This document shows positions 1 to 7,653 of a stretch of 21,393 bases of DNA, in pieces; position 1 is the first letter of the stretch, and every line of letters starts with the position of its first letter. The notes under the pieces are model-generated. The model ran no database searches, was not told where the DNA came from, and worked only from the letters and a program-made list of their open reading frames with translations. The stretch covers positions 1 to 21,393 of the forward strand of contig DATKZY010000265.1 of NCBI GenBank assembly GCA_035527715.1, given 5' to 3'. The DNA is from DSUN01 sp035527715 (GTDB lineage Bacteria > Planctomycetota > PUPC01 > DSUN01). Both the position numbers and the translations under genes were made by a program.

Positions 1-2771
1 TGCTCCGACGACGTCCCCACCGGCAACTGGCCGAAGTCTACTTCTCCGGCCGGCTCGACAACCAACTGCGACGGCAGGCTTGCCACGCCCGAGCCCGTCA
101 CCGTCCGCGCCTGCGTGCCGCCGTTGCTCGCGAACGACACGTCTTCGCTGTAGTCGGCCTCGGCGGCCGGCGCGAAGCGGATGCGCACCACCTGGCTTGC
201 CCCGGGGCCCAGGTCGAGCGTGCCGCCCGAGACGACCGAGAACGGGCTCGGGACGCGCACCGTGCCCGAGAGCGTGCCCTCGCCCGTGTTCGTCGCGGTG
301 TAGGCATCGAGCTCCTTCTGGGCGGCGATCAACACTTGGCCGAAGTCCACGTCCCCCGCCGGCGCCACGGACAGCACGGGCACGGCCTCGCGGACCCATT
401 TCACGCGAATCGCGTCGGCCAGGACGTAGGTGCTCGGCGAATCGTTGGCGATCTCCACGCGGTACTCGGTGCCCGCCACGAACTCGCAGGTGCCGAGGGC
501 GTTCCACTGGCCGCCATTGGAGCGCTGGTCCCTACGCACCACGCTGTTGCCGGTGCGGTGGTAGGTGCGATAGGGCACGTTGCTGCCCCAGGCCGAATGG
601 CCGTCGGGCCACCAGGCCGAGACTTCGTAGATGCCCCCCTCCGGGAGCGTGAAGTACCAGGCCGCCACGGCGCTGCCGTTCCCCGCGTTCGTGTAGTGGT
701 AGTCGGCGGCCCACCGGTTCGTCTGCCACGTGGAGGTGGACCACGAGCCCGAGACGACCCCGAAGCGCCTGTCGGCGGCATTGTCGCGGTTGTCCACCAC
801 TAGCGTGTAGTACTCTCCCTGGCCAGTGACGGAGCGATTGACGCTCCCCATGTTGCTCACGAAGGATACCGGCTCGTTGTAGCTGGTCTCCGCGGTCGGG
901 CTGAAGCGGATGCGCACGACCTGGCTCGCCCCGGCCGCGAGGTCGAAGGTCCCACCCGACACCACCGAGAAGGGGTCCGAGACCGATGCGCCTCCAGTCA
1001 GTGTGCCGCTGCCCGTATTCGTGACGGTGAACGCGTCGAGTTCCTTGGTCTCGCCGACCGTCACGGTCGCGAAGTCCACGGCCCCTGAGGGCGTGACCAG
1101 GAGGAAGTCGTCATTGACGTTGGTCACGGCGACGTCGGCCGCGTTCCGTCCGCTGTAGCTCGCGTCGGTGCTCGTGGCCGGGGCAGTGATGATGGTGTAG
1201 GCCACGTCCCCGTCGGCCTCGGGGTCGTCTATCCCCGTCACGGTCACCGTCTGGGTCACGTTCCAGTCGGCGGGGGTGAAGGTGACGCTGCTGGGGGCGA
1301 CGGTGCCTTCGGTCGGGTCGCTCGACGACAGGCCGACGGTCACGTTGCCGGTCGGCTGGGTCCTCAGCATCATGCCGAACTGCGCGGTGCCGCCTGCTTC
1401 GGTGGTTTGGAGGCCCGAGGTCGGGCCGACGAGGATCTCCGCCACGTCGTCATCGGTGTTGGTCGCCGCCACGTCGGCGGCGTTGCGCCCGCTGTAGTTC
1501 GGGTCCGCGCTCGTGGCCGGGGCCGTGAGGATGGTGTAGGCCACGTTCCCATCGCTCTGCGGGTCGTCCACGCCGGTGACGGTCACGGTCTGCGGCGTGC
1601 TCCAGTTGGCGGCAGTGAAGGTGAGGCTGGAGGGCGAGACGGTGCCCTCCGTGGTGTCGCTGGACGAGAGGCCGATCGTCACGTTGGCCGCGGGCTGGGC
1701 GTCGAGCACGACGGTGAACTGTGCCGTGCCGCCGGCCTCGGTGGTCGTGAGGCCCGAGGTCGGTGTCACCGTGATCCCCGGGATGTCGTTGTCGAGGTTG
1801 CTGACCGCCACGTCGGCGGCGTTGAGCCCGTTGTAGTTCGCATCCGTGCTCGTGGCGGCCGCCGTGACGATGGTGTAGGCGACGTTGCCGTCCGAGTCCG
1901 GGTCGTCCACGCCGGTCACCGTGACGGTCTGAGGCGTGCTCCAATTGGCCGAGGTGAAGGTGAGGCTCGACGGCGCCACGGTGCCCTCGGTCGTGTCGCT
2001 CGACGAGAGGCCGATCGTCACGTTCGCCGTTGGCTGGGAGTCGAGCACGATGGTGAATTGTGCCGTGCCGCCGGCCTCGGTGGTCTGGAGGCCCGAGGTC
2101 GGGCTGACCGTGATCCCTGGCGTGCTCCCCTGTTGCGTCCCCGTGAAGTCCGCGTCGTCCACGTCGCTGCTCCGGGACTGGTAGTTGCGCGACGCGGGGG
2201 TGAAGGTGTAGCCGGTCTTCTGCGGCGTGATCGTCCCGGTGTACGAGCTGCCCTCGTAGGACAGGTAGAAGCCGTGGTAGTTCGTCACCGGGGTGCCGTG
2301 GAGGCCGTTCATGGTCACGCCGCCGATGCCTTGCCCGCCCGCCGTGCGGACGTGGCCGGAGATGATCGTCTCGGGCAGGGCGGTCTTGTAGTTGGACGTG
2401 AGGTTCGCGTTGACGTTGTTGTAGACGCGGAAGGGCGGGTCGAAGTGCAGCAGCGACTGCTGCGGGTAGGCGGCGCCACTCCAGCCGGCGGGCACGGTCG
2501 CGTGGTAGTAGCCGTCCGAGTCGGTTTCCGGGTCGCCCGGCAAGCCGTTGAGCTCGATGCCGGGGATCCCGAACCCGAACAGGCCGCACACGATGCGGCC
2601 CGAGATGGTATAGGTCTGTTCCGCGAAGAGCGGAGCCGACTGTACCAGCACGAACACGAGGCCAAGGATGGCGGAGAGCGAGGCGCGGCGTGTTCCTGGT
2701 GTCACATCTTCATTTCGCACATGGCGGCTATGTGCCAAATGAAGATGTGACACCGCGTGGGGGCCGAGCAT
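1..2771 (-). CDS. Large secreted modular repeat protein (Calx-beta-like, choice-of-anchor D, golvesin-like domains), C-terminus beyond window
   Basis: The frame is open from ATG 2771 to the window edge, 923 residues so far. AGGAG lies 7 nt upstream of the ATG. A signal peptide follows: RR at 28-29, hydrophobic stretch about 32-46, likely cleavage after LFA50. Residues about 53-215 hold two carboxypeptidase-regulatory-like beta domains (for example SDGYYHATVPAG). Three 113-residue Calx-beta-like repeats occupy 219-557 (TTEAGGTAQF, DDP.(S/A)DG.VAYTI). A choice-of-anchor D domain is at about 558-653 (VDFATVTVGETKELDAFTV). A golvesin/Xly-type domain is at about 655-797 (GIYEVSAWWPDG, YVLADAIRVKW). 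A second anchor D domain starts near 802 and a third begins at the edge. Such proteins are exported adhesin or matrix components; no catalytic residues are visible. The oddity is a 51-bp palindrome inside codons 7-24. Other frames in this stretch give only arginine-rich shadow translations. Confidence 0.88.
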   Translation of the reverse strand, partial: MLGPHAVSHLHLAHSRHVRNEDVTPGTRRASLSAILGLVFVLVQSAPLFAEQTYTISGRIVCGLFGFGIPGIELNGLPGDPETDSDGYYHATVPAGWSGAAYPQQSLLHFDPPFRVYNNVNANLTSNYKTALPETIISGHVRTAGGQGIGGVTMNGLHGTPVTNYHGFYLSYEGSSYTGTITPQKTGYTFTPASRNYQSRSSDVDDADFTGTQQGSTPGITVSPTSGLQTTEAGGTAQFTIVLDSQPTANVTIGLSSSDTTEGTVAPSSLTFTSANWSTPQTVTVTGVDDPDSDGNVAYTIVTAAATSTDANYNGLNAADVAVSNLDNDIPGITVTPTSGLTTTEAGGTAQFTVVLDAQPAANVTIGLSSSDTTEGTVSPSSLTFTAANWSTPQTVTVTGVDDPQSDGNVAYTILTAPATSADPNYSGRNAADVAATNTDDDVAEILVGPTSGLQTTEAGGTAQFGMMLRTQPTGNVTVGLSSSDPTEGTVAPSSVTFTPADWNVTQTVTVTGIDDPEADGDVAYTIITAPATSTDASYSGRNAADVAVTNVNDDFLLVTPSGAVDFATVTVGETKELDAFTVTNTGSGTLTGGASVSDPFSVVSGGTFDLAAGASQVVRIRFSPTAETSYNEPVSFVSNMGSVNRSVTGQGEYYTLVVDNRDNAADRRFGVVSGSWSTSTWQTNRWAADYHYTNAGNGSAVAAWYFTLPEGGIYEVSAWWPDGHSAWGSNVPYRTYHRTGNSVVRRDQRSNGGQWNALGTCEFVAGTEYRVEIANDSPSTYVLADAIRVKWVREAVPVLSVAPAGDVDFGQVLIAAQKELDAYTATNTGEGTLSGTVRVPSPFSVVSGGTLDLGPGASQVVRIRFAPAAEADYSEDVSFASNGGTQARTVTGSGVASLPSQLVVEPAGEVDFGQLPVGTSSE
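1101..2117 (-). repeat. Three tandem 339-bp coding repeats (Calx-beta-like modules)
   Basis: Units lie at 2117-1779, 1778-1440 and 1439-1101, each exactly 339 bp (113 codons). Shared peptide blocks are PTSGL.TTEAGGTAQF, VTVTG(V/I)DDP and (N/S)Y(N/S)G.NAADVA. Units one and two are closest; unit three has diverged more (GMMLRTQPTGN). They are protein repeats within one open frame and are not spacer-separated. Confidence 0.85.
2701..2751. repeat. 51-bp palindromic repeat, copy 1, inserted in frame in a signal-peptide coding region
   Basis: Two 22-bp arms beginning GTCACATCTTCATTT surround a 7-nt loop (ggcggct). The arms have a single mismatch (position 2716 C against 2736 C). Complementarity extends 3 bp further on each side (GGT...ACC). 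The element equals 17 codons and interrupts codons 7-24 of the modular protein. Removing it joins GT to A and restores a continuous signal peptide of about 33 residues, starting MLGPHAVPGTRRASL. Confidence 0.93.
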
Positions 2772-2778
2772 GCGACCA

Positions 2779-2783
2779 CTCCT
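2779..2783 (-). promoter_or_regulatory. Shine-Dalgarno AGGAG that fixes the start of the modular protein at 2771
   Basis: On the minus strand AGGAG is followed by 7 nt and then ATG (2771-2769). This ATG is in frame with the whole modular protein. The only later in-frame candidate starts are GTG codons inside the palindrome without comparable spacing to a purine-rich site, so the palindrome is most simply read as translated. Confidence 0.7.
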
Positions 2784-2954
2784 ACTCTGGCGTGGCGCGT
2801 GGAGCGCGCGCCGGCAGGACTCCCCCTGTCGCGACAACCGGCAGCCGCTGCTGCACCATCGCCCCAGCGCGCGAACGAGCCGGCGACCAGTTGCGCGCGA
2901 CCTCCCCCGCCTCTGGGCCCGAGGACCTCACGGGCATGCCGCGAGTTGCCAGGG

Positions 2955-3005
2955 GTCACATCTTCATTTCGCACATAGCCGCCATGTGCGAAATGAAGAT
3001 GTGAC
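2955..3005. repeat. 51-bp palindromic repeat, copy 2, loop inverted relative to copy 1
   Basis: The 22-bp arms are perfect and identical to the left arm of copy 1. The loop (agccgcc) is the reverse complement of the copy 1 loop, so the two copies are in opposite orientation. Flanking pairing extends 2 bp (GG...CC). It lies 34 nt past the stop of the glycan operon's last gene. RNA from it could form a strong hairpin, but no T-run follows on either strand, so a canonical intrinsic terminator is not supported. The 203 bp between the copies contain the start and SD of the modular protein and no other gene I can see. Confidence 0.93.
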
Positions 3006-3039
3006 CCGGACACCTGTCGGCCCCTTCGAGCCCACCATA

Positions 3040-4290
3040 TTATACACCATCTTGCCGTCTTCTCAAGCCTCGCTTGCCGAGGGCCATTTCCTCGAACCGG
3101 TCGAGGAAGCCGTCGAGGCCGAAGCGCTCTCTCACAAGGGCCCGGCCCCGCGCACCCATGGCGGCGATCCTGGCGTCGTCGAAGTACAGCTCCCGTATCG
3201 CGGCTGCAATGGCCTCGGGCTGGAAGGGGTTCACGTGGAGGCCGGTCTCCCCGTGCACCACTGTCTCGAGGGAGCCTCCGTGGTCGGAGGCGATGACGGG
3301 CGTGCCGCACGCCATCGCCTCGAGGGGGATGAGCCCGAACGGTTCGTCAATGGGGACGTATACCGCGAGCCGGGCACGGGCGTAGACGCCCGGGAGCTCG
3401 CCGTCGGGGAGGTGCCCGCTGAATTCGACCTCGGGCCGCAAGCCATACCTCGCGACGAGGCCCTCGAGCGCTCCCCTGTCAACCCCGTCTCCCACGATCC
3501 TCAGCTTGAGGCCCTGCACGTTCCACTGGTTCACCAGCACGTTCATTGCCTCGACCACGTTCTGGACGTTCTTCCGCGTCCTCAGCGGCGAGACGACGCA
3601 GAAGTAGTCCCCCTTGCCGGAGGACGGGGCGGCCGCGTCCCCAAAGGGAATCCCAAGGTAGCAGAGGGCAGGGCTCACGCCATAGACGGCCTCGAAGCTC
3701 CCCTTCGAGAACCGGCTGTTCACCAGCACGGAGTCCATCATCTCCAGCGCGGCCCGGTCGAACTCGATGTCCCGCGCCCGGCTCCGCATCCGGCGACTGC
3801 TCCTCGTGGCCGCCCGCCGGTCCCGCTCGGCCTCTTCCCGAAGATGGGCGTCGAACTGCGAGTGCCCAGCACGGGAGATGTGGGCAACGAGGTTGGTGTC
3901 GGTGATCTCCCAGTAGAGCTTTCGGCTCGGTTCCTGGCAGTACCACACGACCTTGGGGAACCTGCCGCTCATTCTCCTCGCGCGTGCCACCCAGATGTTG
4001 GCGGGCCAGTTGTGGCAGTTGACGAGGTCGAAGCCGCGGAGCTTTCGGCTGAGGACGAGGCCAAGCCGAGTCAACGCGAGGCGGGTTGACCTGAGGAAGC
4101 GCTCGGTGTGCCGGAGGACGACGACGTTGAGCCCCGCCGTGTACTCGCCTGGCCAGAGCGCGGCATCATACCCGCCCGTGAAGATCGTGACGTCGTGGCC
4201 TCTCCTCCCCAGGCCCCATGCGAGCCAGACGACGATATTGTCCGCGCCGCCCTTGACCGCCAGGCTTGGGTGGACAATGGCGATCTTCAT
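3040..4290 (-). CDS. GT4-family (GT-B fold) glycosyltransferase
   Basis: 416 residues from ATG 4290 (MKIAIVHPSL). An in-frame GTG at 4305 is possible but would add residues before the typical MKIAIVH opening. N-terminal acceptor domain: AVKGGADN at about 11-18, near the glycine-rich loop of GT4 enzymes. C-terminal nucleotide-sugar domain: VVSPLRTRKN about 232-241, LRIVGDG about 263-269, and the E-x7-E motif EPFGLIPLE with E316 and E324, followed by AMACGTPVIAS. GT4 enzymes are retaining transferases acting at the cytoplasmic face on lipid-linked or polymer glycans. This is the last gene of the six-gene operon, 21 nt after the preceding stop. Donor and acceptor cannot be told from sequence. 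Confidence 0.9.
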   Translation of the reverse strand: MKIAIVHPSLAVKGGADNIVVWLAWGLGRRGHDVTIFTGGYDAALWPGEYTAGLNVVVLRHTERFLRSTRLALTRLGLVLSRKLRGFDLVNCHNWPANIWVARARRMSGRFPKVVWYCQEPSRKLYWEITDTNLVAHISRAGHSQFDAHLREEAERDRRAATRSSRRMRSRARDIEFDRAALEMMDSVLVNSRFSKGSFEAVYGVSPALCYLGIPFGDAAAPSSGKGDYFCVVSPLRTRKNVQNVVEAMNVLVNQWNVQGLKLRIVGDGVDRGALEGLVARYGLRPEVEFSGHLPDGELPGVYARARLAVYVPIDEPFGLIPLEAMACGTPVIASDHGGSLETVVHGETGLHVNPFQPEAIAAAIRELYFDDARIAAMGARGRALVRERFGLDGFLDRFEEMALGKRGLRRRQDGV

Positions 4291-4311
4291 CTGGCTCGCC
4301 CCCACAAGCGG

Positions 4312-5280
4312 TCACGACCTCGGCCGCACGCGGGCCTCGAACCGCTCGACCGCCGTGCGGCCGATGAGGCGCTGGAAGGAGCCGACCACCTTGCCCATGC
4401 CCACGCTCTTCCGGGCACGGTGATAGACCCACTTCCCCCTGTCTCCGCGCAACCGATACCAAAGCTCGGACGCGAGATGCGTCGAGCACTGACGCAGTCC
4501 CGACAGAATCCTGCCCGCGACGTGCCACTTCGTCGAGGATGGCGCAATGTAGGCGAGAGAGATCGCCTGGTGGAATTGGAGGTCGCACAGGTAGTCCGCC
4601 GTGACACGCTCCGGCCCCACATGGTGTTTCACCACGGAGCGTGGAGCATAGAACATGCGGAACCCCTTGGCCAGCGCTCGTTGCACGAACTCCGTCTCTC
4701 CGCCTCCCAGGAGCACGTTGCCCGTTCGGTCGAGCCCGGGGATGAACTCGCCGATGGCATCCACGAGCCCGCGACGCCACGACAGGTTCGCGCCGATGGC
4801 ATCGCTGCCCTTGAACAGCTCGATGACCTCCTGGCCATGGTCCTTGCAGGAGAGCATGGCCTCGAGTTGCTTCGTGAACCAGCCCGGCTTCCGAGTCGTG
4901 TCCCACCAGAGGTCCACTTTCCCTGCCACCAGGTCGGCCGGATGGCTCTCGTATGCCTCCAACAGGCCCACGACCCAGCCGGGTTCCACCCGCACGTCGT
5001 CGTCCAGCATGGCAATGATCGTGCCGCTCGACGCCTGGACCCCGACGTTCCGGGCCAGGTTGACGTTGGCTCTGGGTTCCTCGAGACAGGTCACGGGGAA
5101 CCCCAGGTGAGCGGCGCGCTGCTCCACCATTTCCACTGTGTCGTCGGTGCAGGCGTTCGCTACCACAATCAGCTCCATGTCCTCACGCGGGATCGTGATC
5201 TGCTCCAGGCTTGCCAGGGTGCGGCCGAGCATGGCCGAACGGTTGTGTGTGGGGATGAGGATGGACACCCTCTCGCGCAT
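4312..5280 (-). CDS. GT2-family (GT-A fold) glycosyltransferase
   Basis: 322 residues from ATG 5280 (MRERVSILIPTHNR). An ATG at 5286 is adjacent, but GAGGA sits 6 nt before 5280 and directly abuts 5286, so 5280 is preferred. Motifs: ILIPTHNR 7-14, metal-binding LDDDV 92-96, GANLSWRR about 163-170 and GGGETEF 192-198 in the position of the usual (E/D)D catalytic-base region. It is an inverting glycosyltransferase using a nucleotide-sugar, probably in the cytosol at the membrane; its C-terminal extension (about 230-322) is basic and lacks membrane segments. It follows the membrane glycosyltransferase by 41 nt and precedes the GT4 gene. Confidence 0.9.
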   Translation of the reverse strand: MRERVSILIPTHNRSAMLGRTLASLEQITIPREDMELIVVANACTDDTVEMVEQRAAHLGFPVTCLEEPRANVNLARNVGVQASSGTIIAMLDDDVRVEPGWVVGLLEAYESHPADLVAGKVDLWWDTTRKPGWFTKQLEAMLSCKDHGQEVIELFKGSDAIGANLSWRRGLVDAIGEFIPGLDRTGNVLLGGGETEFVQRALAKGFRMFYAPRSVVKHHVGPERVTADYLCDLQFHQAISLAYIAPSSTKWHVAGRILSGLRQCSTHLASELWYRLRGDRGKWVYHRARKSVGMGKVVGSFQRLIGRTAVERFEARVRPRS

Positions 5281-5321
5281 CTGCATTCCTCAAGCGGCCC
5301 CTCGTCGTTGTCGGCCGCCCG

Positions 5322-7055
5322 TCAGTGTGTTTCCTGCGCCTTCGTTCGGGCCGATCTCAGCGTCACGTGGTCCAGCCACACCGTGGCCTTCCCGAAGGAC
5401 GAGAACCTGCACACGCAGGGAACGTCGCCGTGGCCGCCGGGCACGCTGAGGCGAGCCCGGTACGTCGCGTATGCCTCCCCTTCTGGAGGTCCACTGGGGA
5501 GCGGCACGGTGGCCACCACCTGGCCCCCAGGGCAGATCACGGAGAGTTCGCCCGCCAGGCCGGGCCCCTGCTCGTGCCCTGCGACGCGAGCACGGAACGT
5601 GAGGTCATACGTCTTCGGGGCGAGGGACACCGGGAACGAGAGGCTTGCCGGCGAGCCGGCCGGCTCGATGCGCCGGCACCAGCCATACGTGGCCGCCGAG
5701 TCGCGGCACCGGGTCCCCACGTCGGTCGGCAGCGAATCGAACGGCACGATCCTGGGCCGGCGCCCGTGGAGCACCGACAGGAGCTGCCCATCCCACCAGT
5801 CCCAGAGCCTGCTGGGATACTGGTCCACCGAGGGTTCCATGTTCCACAGGCGGGGCTTGGCCGAGTACACGCCGCATGCGTGGGTGAGCACCGACATCGT
5901 CGCCAGGGCGACGAAGGCGCCCGCCAGGATGCTCCTCGGCTTCCGAACCACGCGCTCGGCGACCGGGACCAGGAAGAGAGCTGCCAGGGGCATGATGTCC
6001 GCCGAGTACCGCGGGCCAAACGACCAGCCCGCCCACCACACGGCAAACTTCGAGATGAGCGCCAGGTGTCCGACACAGATCAGGGCCATGCACAGGAATG
6101 CCGCATCCCGCTCGCGGACCACCTTTCGCCAGAACCCGACGAGCGCGAGAACCAGGACCGGCGAGAACACCAGCAGGCCCCTGTTGGGGTTCACGACGTG
6201 CGCCGCGAGAGTGGCCCAGAAGGGGCCGCCCCACCACGTCCCCGGGTGCTCGTGGTAGTGGCCGTAGTAGGGCCCCAGCACGGTGCCGTAGTCCGAGTTG
6301 TACCACGCGCCGAACACGAGGAACGGCAGGCCGGCGAGGACGAAGAGCGGGAACTGCCCTCTGTGAGCGATGAGGATGTAGCTCCCCACCACGAGCACCG
6401 CGATCACGTTGGTCGGGCGCGAGAGGACGGCCAGCCCGAGGAGGGCGCCCAGCGGCCACAGCCGCCCCGTGCGCCGCCCCCGCACCAGCACCAGGGCCGC
6501 CGCTGCCAGGAAGAGCTGGCTCGGCCCATGCTGCCACAGGGCCTGAGCGCTCGTGCTGAACGCGCTGGTCCCGAAGGCGTAGACGAGCGACACGATGAGC
6601 GACACCGTTCCCGACGCGATCTCTCCCGCCGCGAGAAAGACCAGCACGGCCGAACACGCGACGATGAGCGAGGCAGCGATCTTCTCCTGCCACTTGAGCG
6701 ACTCGTCCGTGTCCGGGTGCGGCAGCAGGTGCGCCACCAGGTGAACCGGCACGGCGAGGAACCCGGCCATCGGAGGACTGGCCGACCGGTACGACTCCCC
6801 GCACTTCACAAAGTAGTAGGGCACACCGTCCCTGAAAAGGCCCGTGAACTCGTTGAAGTCGGTGTTGAGCTCGTGCAGGATCGTGGGAGGCAGGTATCGA
6901 GCCGGCACGGTGTCCCCGCTCCAAATGGTCTTCCCGTTGGACATGTAGCCGACAAACACAAGGGCGCCGAGGCACCAGGCCCGGCACCGGCCAACCCGTC
7001 CGAAACCCGCCCGAAGGACATCAAGCACCCCACGCGGCAGCTCTCTGAGTCTCAT
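5322..7055 (-). CDS. Polytopic GT-C-type membrane glycosyltransferase with C-terminal beta domain
   Basis: 577 residues from ATG 7055 (MRLRELP), with a GGAAGGGGG purine run 8 nt upstream; a Met 12 codons earlier is less likely. A first membrane segment (about 26-38) leads to an extracytoplasmic loop with SGDTVPARYLP (46-56), the place where GT39/PMT-like enzymes carry acidic catalytic residues. Multiple membrane segments follow between about 93 and 395, with LSRPTN at 211-216 and SFGPRYSADIMP at about 345-356. Residues about 440-577 form a soluble beta-rich tail resembling a carbohydrate-binding sandwich. GT-C enzymes use polyprenyl-phosphate sugars outside the membrane, fitting the DPM1-like gene that opens this operon. 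Substrate unknown; the GT39 label is by topology and motif only. Confidence 0.8.
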   Translation of the reverse strand: MRLRELPRGVLDVLRAGFGRVGRCRAWCLGALVFVGYMSNGKTIWSGDTVPARYLPPTILHELNTDFNEFTGLFRDGVPYYFVKCGESYRSASPPMAGFLAVPVHLVAHLLPHPDTDESLKWQEKIAASLIVACSAVLVFLAAGEIASGTVSLIVSLVYAFGTSAFSTSAQALWQHGPSQLFLAAAALVLVRGRRTGRLWPLGALLGLAVLSRPTNVIAVLVVGSYILIAHRGQFPLFVLAGLPFLVFGAWYNSDYGTVLGPYYGHYHEHPGTWWGGPFWATLAAHVVNPNRGLLVFSPVLVLALVGFWRKVVRERDAAFLCMALICVGHLALISKFAVWWAGWSFGPRYSADIMPLAALFLVPVAERVVRKPRSILAGAFVALATMSVLTHACGVYSAKPRLWNMEPSVDQYPSRLWDWWDGQLLSVLHGRRPRIVPFDSLPTDVGTRCRDSAATYGWCRRIEPAGSPASLSFPVSLAPKTYDLTFRARVAGHEQGPGLAGELSVICPGGQVVATVPLPSGPPEGEAYATYRARLSVPGGHGDVPCVCRFSSFGKATVWLDHVTLRSARTKAQETH

Positions 7056-7115
7056 CGCGCGGCCCCCTTCCTGCCGCTCGATGCCATGCACGCGAGGCAG
7101 GATCGCCTCACGGTG

Positions 7116-7643
7116 TCAACCGCACTTTCGCAAGACACAATGGATGTTCCCGTAATCCGTGTACACCTTTCGGCGGAAGAAGAACCGGAACAGCTTCACT
7201 GAGCCGAAGACGCTGAGCAGTTCACATTCGGTCCGTCGCTCCAGGATCTCGAACGTCGCCTTGGTGTAATAGTGGAACTTGCTCAGGAAACGCGATGGGG
7301 CTTCCTGGGTGAAGTAATCGAAAGTCCGTTCCGTGAATCTCGACACGTGTGTCGGGTCGTGAAGGAAGTACGCGGACCGGGCGTCCGGGACCCGTATCCT
7401 CAAGATCCCTCCCGGGACGAGAATCCGCCAAAGCTCCTCCATGACGCGGATGGTATCGTGAAGGTGTTCCAGGATGTCCTGGGCCAGGATCTCGTCGAAG
7501 GAGCTGTCCTGGAACGGGTACGGGAATTGGTTCAGGTCGTGAACCACGCTCACGCCGGGAAGCGGCACGCAGTCCAGGTTCACATACCCTTCCTGGATGT
7601 CGCGCCCACATCCCAGATTGAGCCGCCGTGCTTGCTCGGGCAT
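7116..7643 (-). CDS. Class I SAM-dependent methyltransferase (Methyltransf_11 type)
   Basis: 175 residues from ATG 7643 (MPEQARRLNLGCG), 10 nt past the epimerase stop with GAGG 8 nt upstream. An ATG at 7676 would overlap the epimerase end and is the alternative. Motif I is LNLGCG (8-13); the acidic residue after the second strand is in NLD (about 23); DILEHL (about 57-62) and GG.LRIRVPD (about 78-87) are the post-motif strands common in small methyltransferases of polysaccharide clusters. Such enzymes usually O-methylate sugar residues or glycan ends. Its position between a sugar epimerase and three glycosyltransferases supports a glycan substrate, which is inference. Confidence 0.85.
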   Translation of the reverse strand: MPEQARRLNLGCGRDIQEGYVNLDCVPLPGVSVVHDLNQFPYPFQDSSFDEILAQDILEHLHDTIRVMEELWRILVPGGILRIRVPDARSAYFLHDPTHVSRFTERTFDYFTQEAPSRFLSKFHYYTKATFEILERRTECELLSVFGSVKLFRFFFRRKVYTDYGNIHCVLRKCG

Positions 7644-7653
7644 CCCGCTGGCC

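Noticed and set aside
1101..2117. CRISPR-like periodicity
   Set aside because: Units are 339 bp, contiguous and coding; there are no short repeats with unique spacers.
1407..2750. A 447-codon plus-strand frame and a 379-codon minus-strand frame in another phase
   Set aside because: Both are low-complexity shadows; the Calx-beta, anchor D and golvesin motifs read continuously only in the frame starting at 2771.
2752..2954. The 203 bp between the two palindromes as cargo of a composite element
   Set aside because: It contains the SD and start codon of the modular protein, which fit the native gene, so the palindromes look like two separate insertions.
2955..3005. Palindrome copy 2 as the intrinsic terminator of the glycan operon
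   Set aside because: The hairpin is strong and well placed, but no T-run follows and the same sequence occurs inside a gene, so a repeat is the better description.
4108..7202. Very long plus-strand open frames opposite the glycan operon
   Set aside because: They are arginine-, proline- and histidine-rich shadows of recognisable minus-strand enzymes, as expected in GC-rich DNA.
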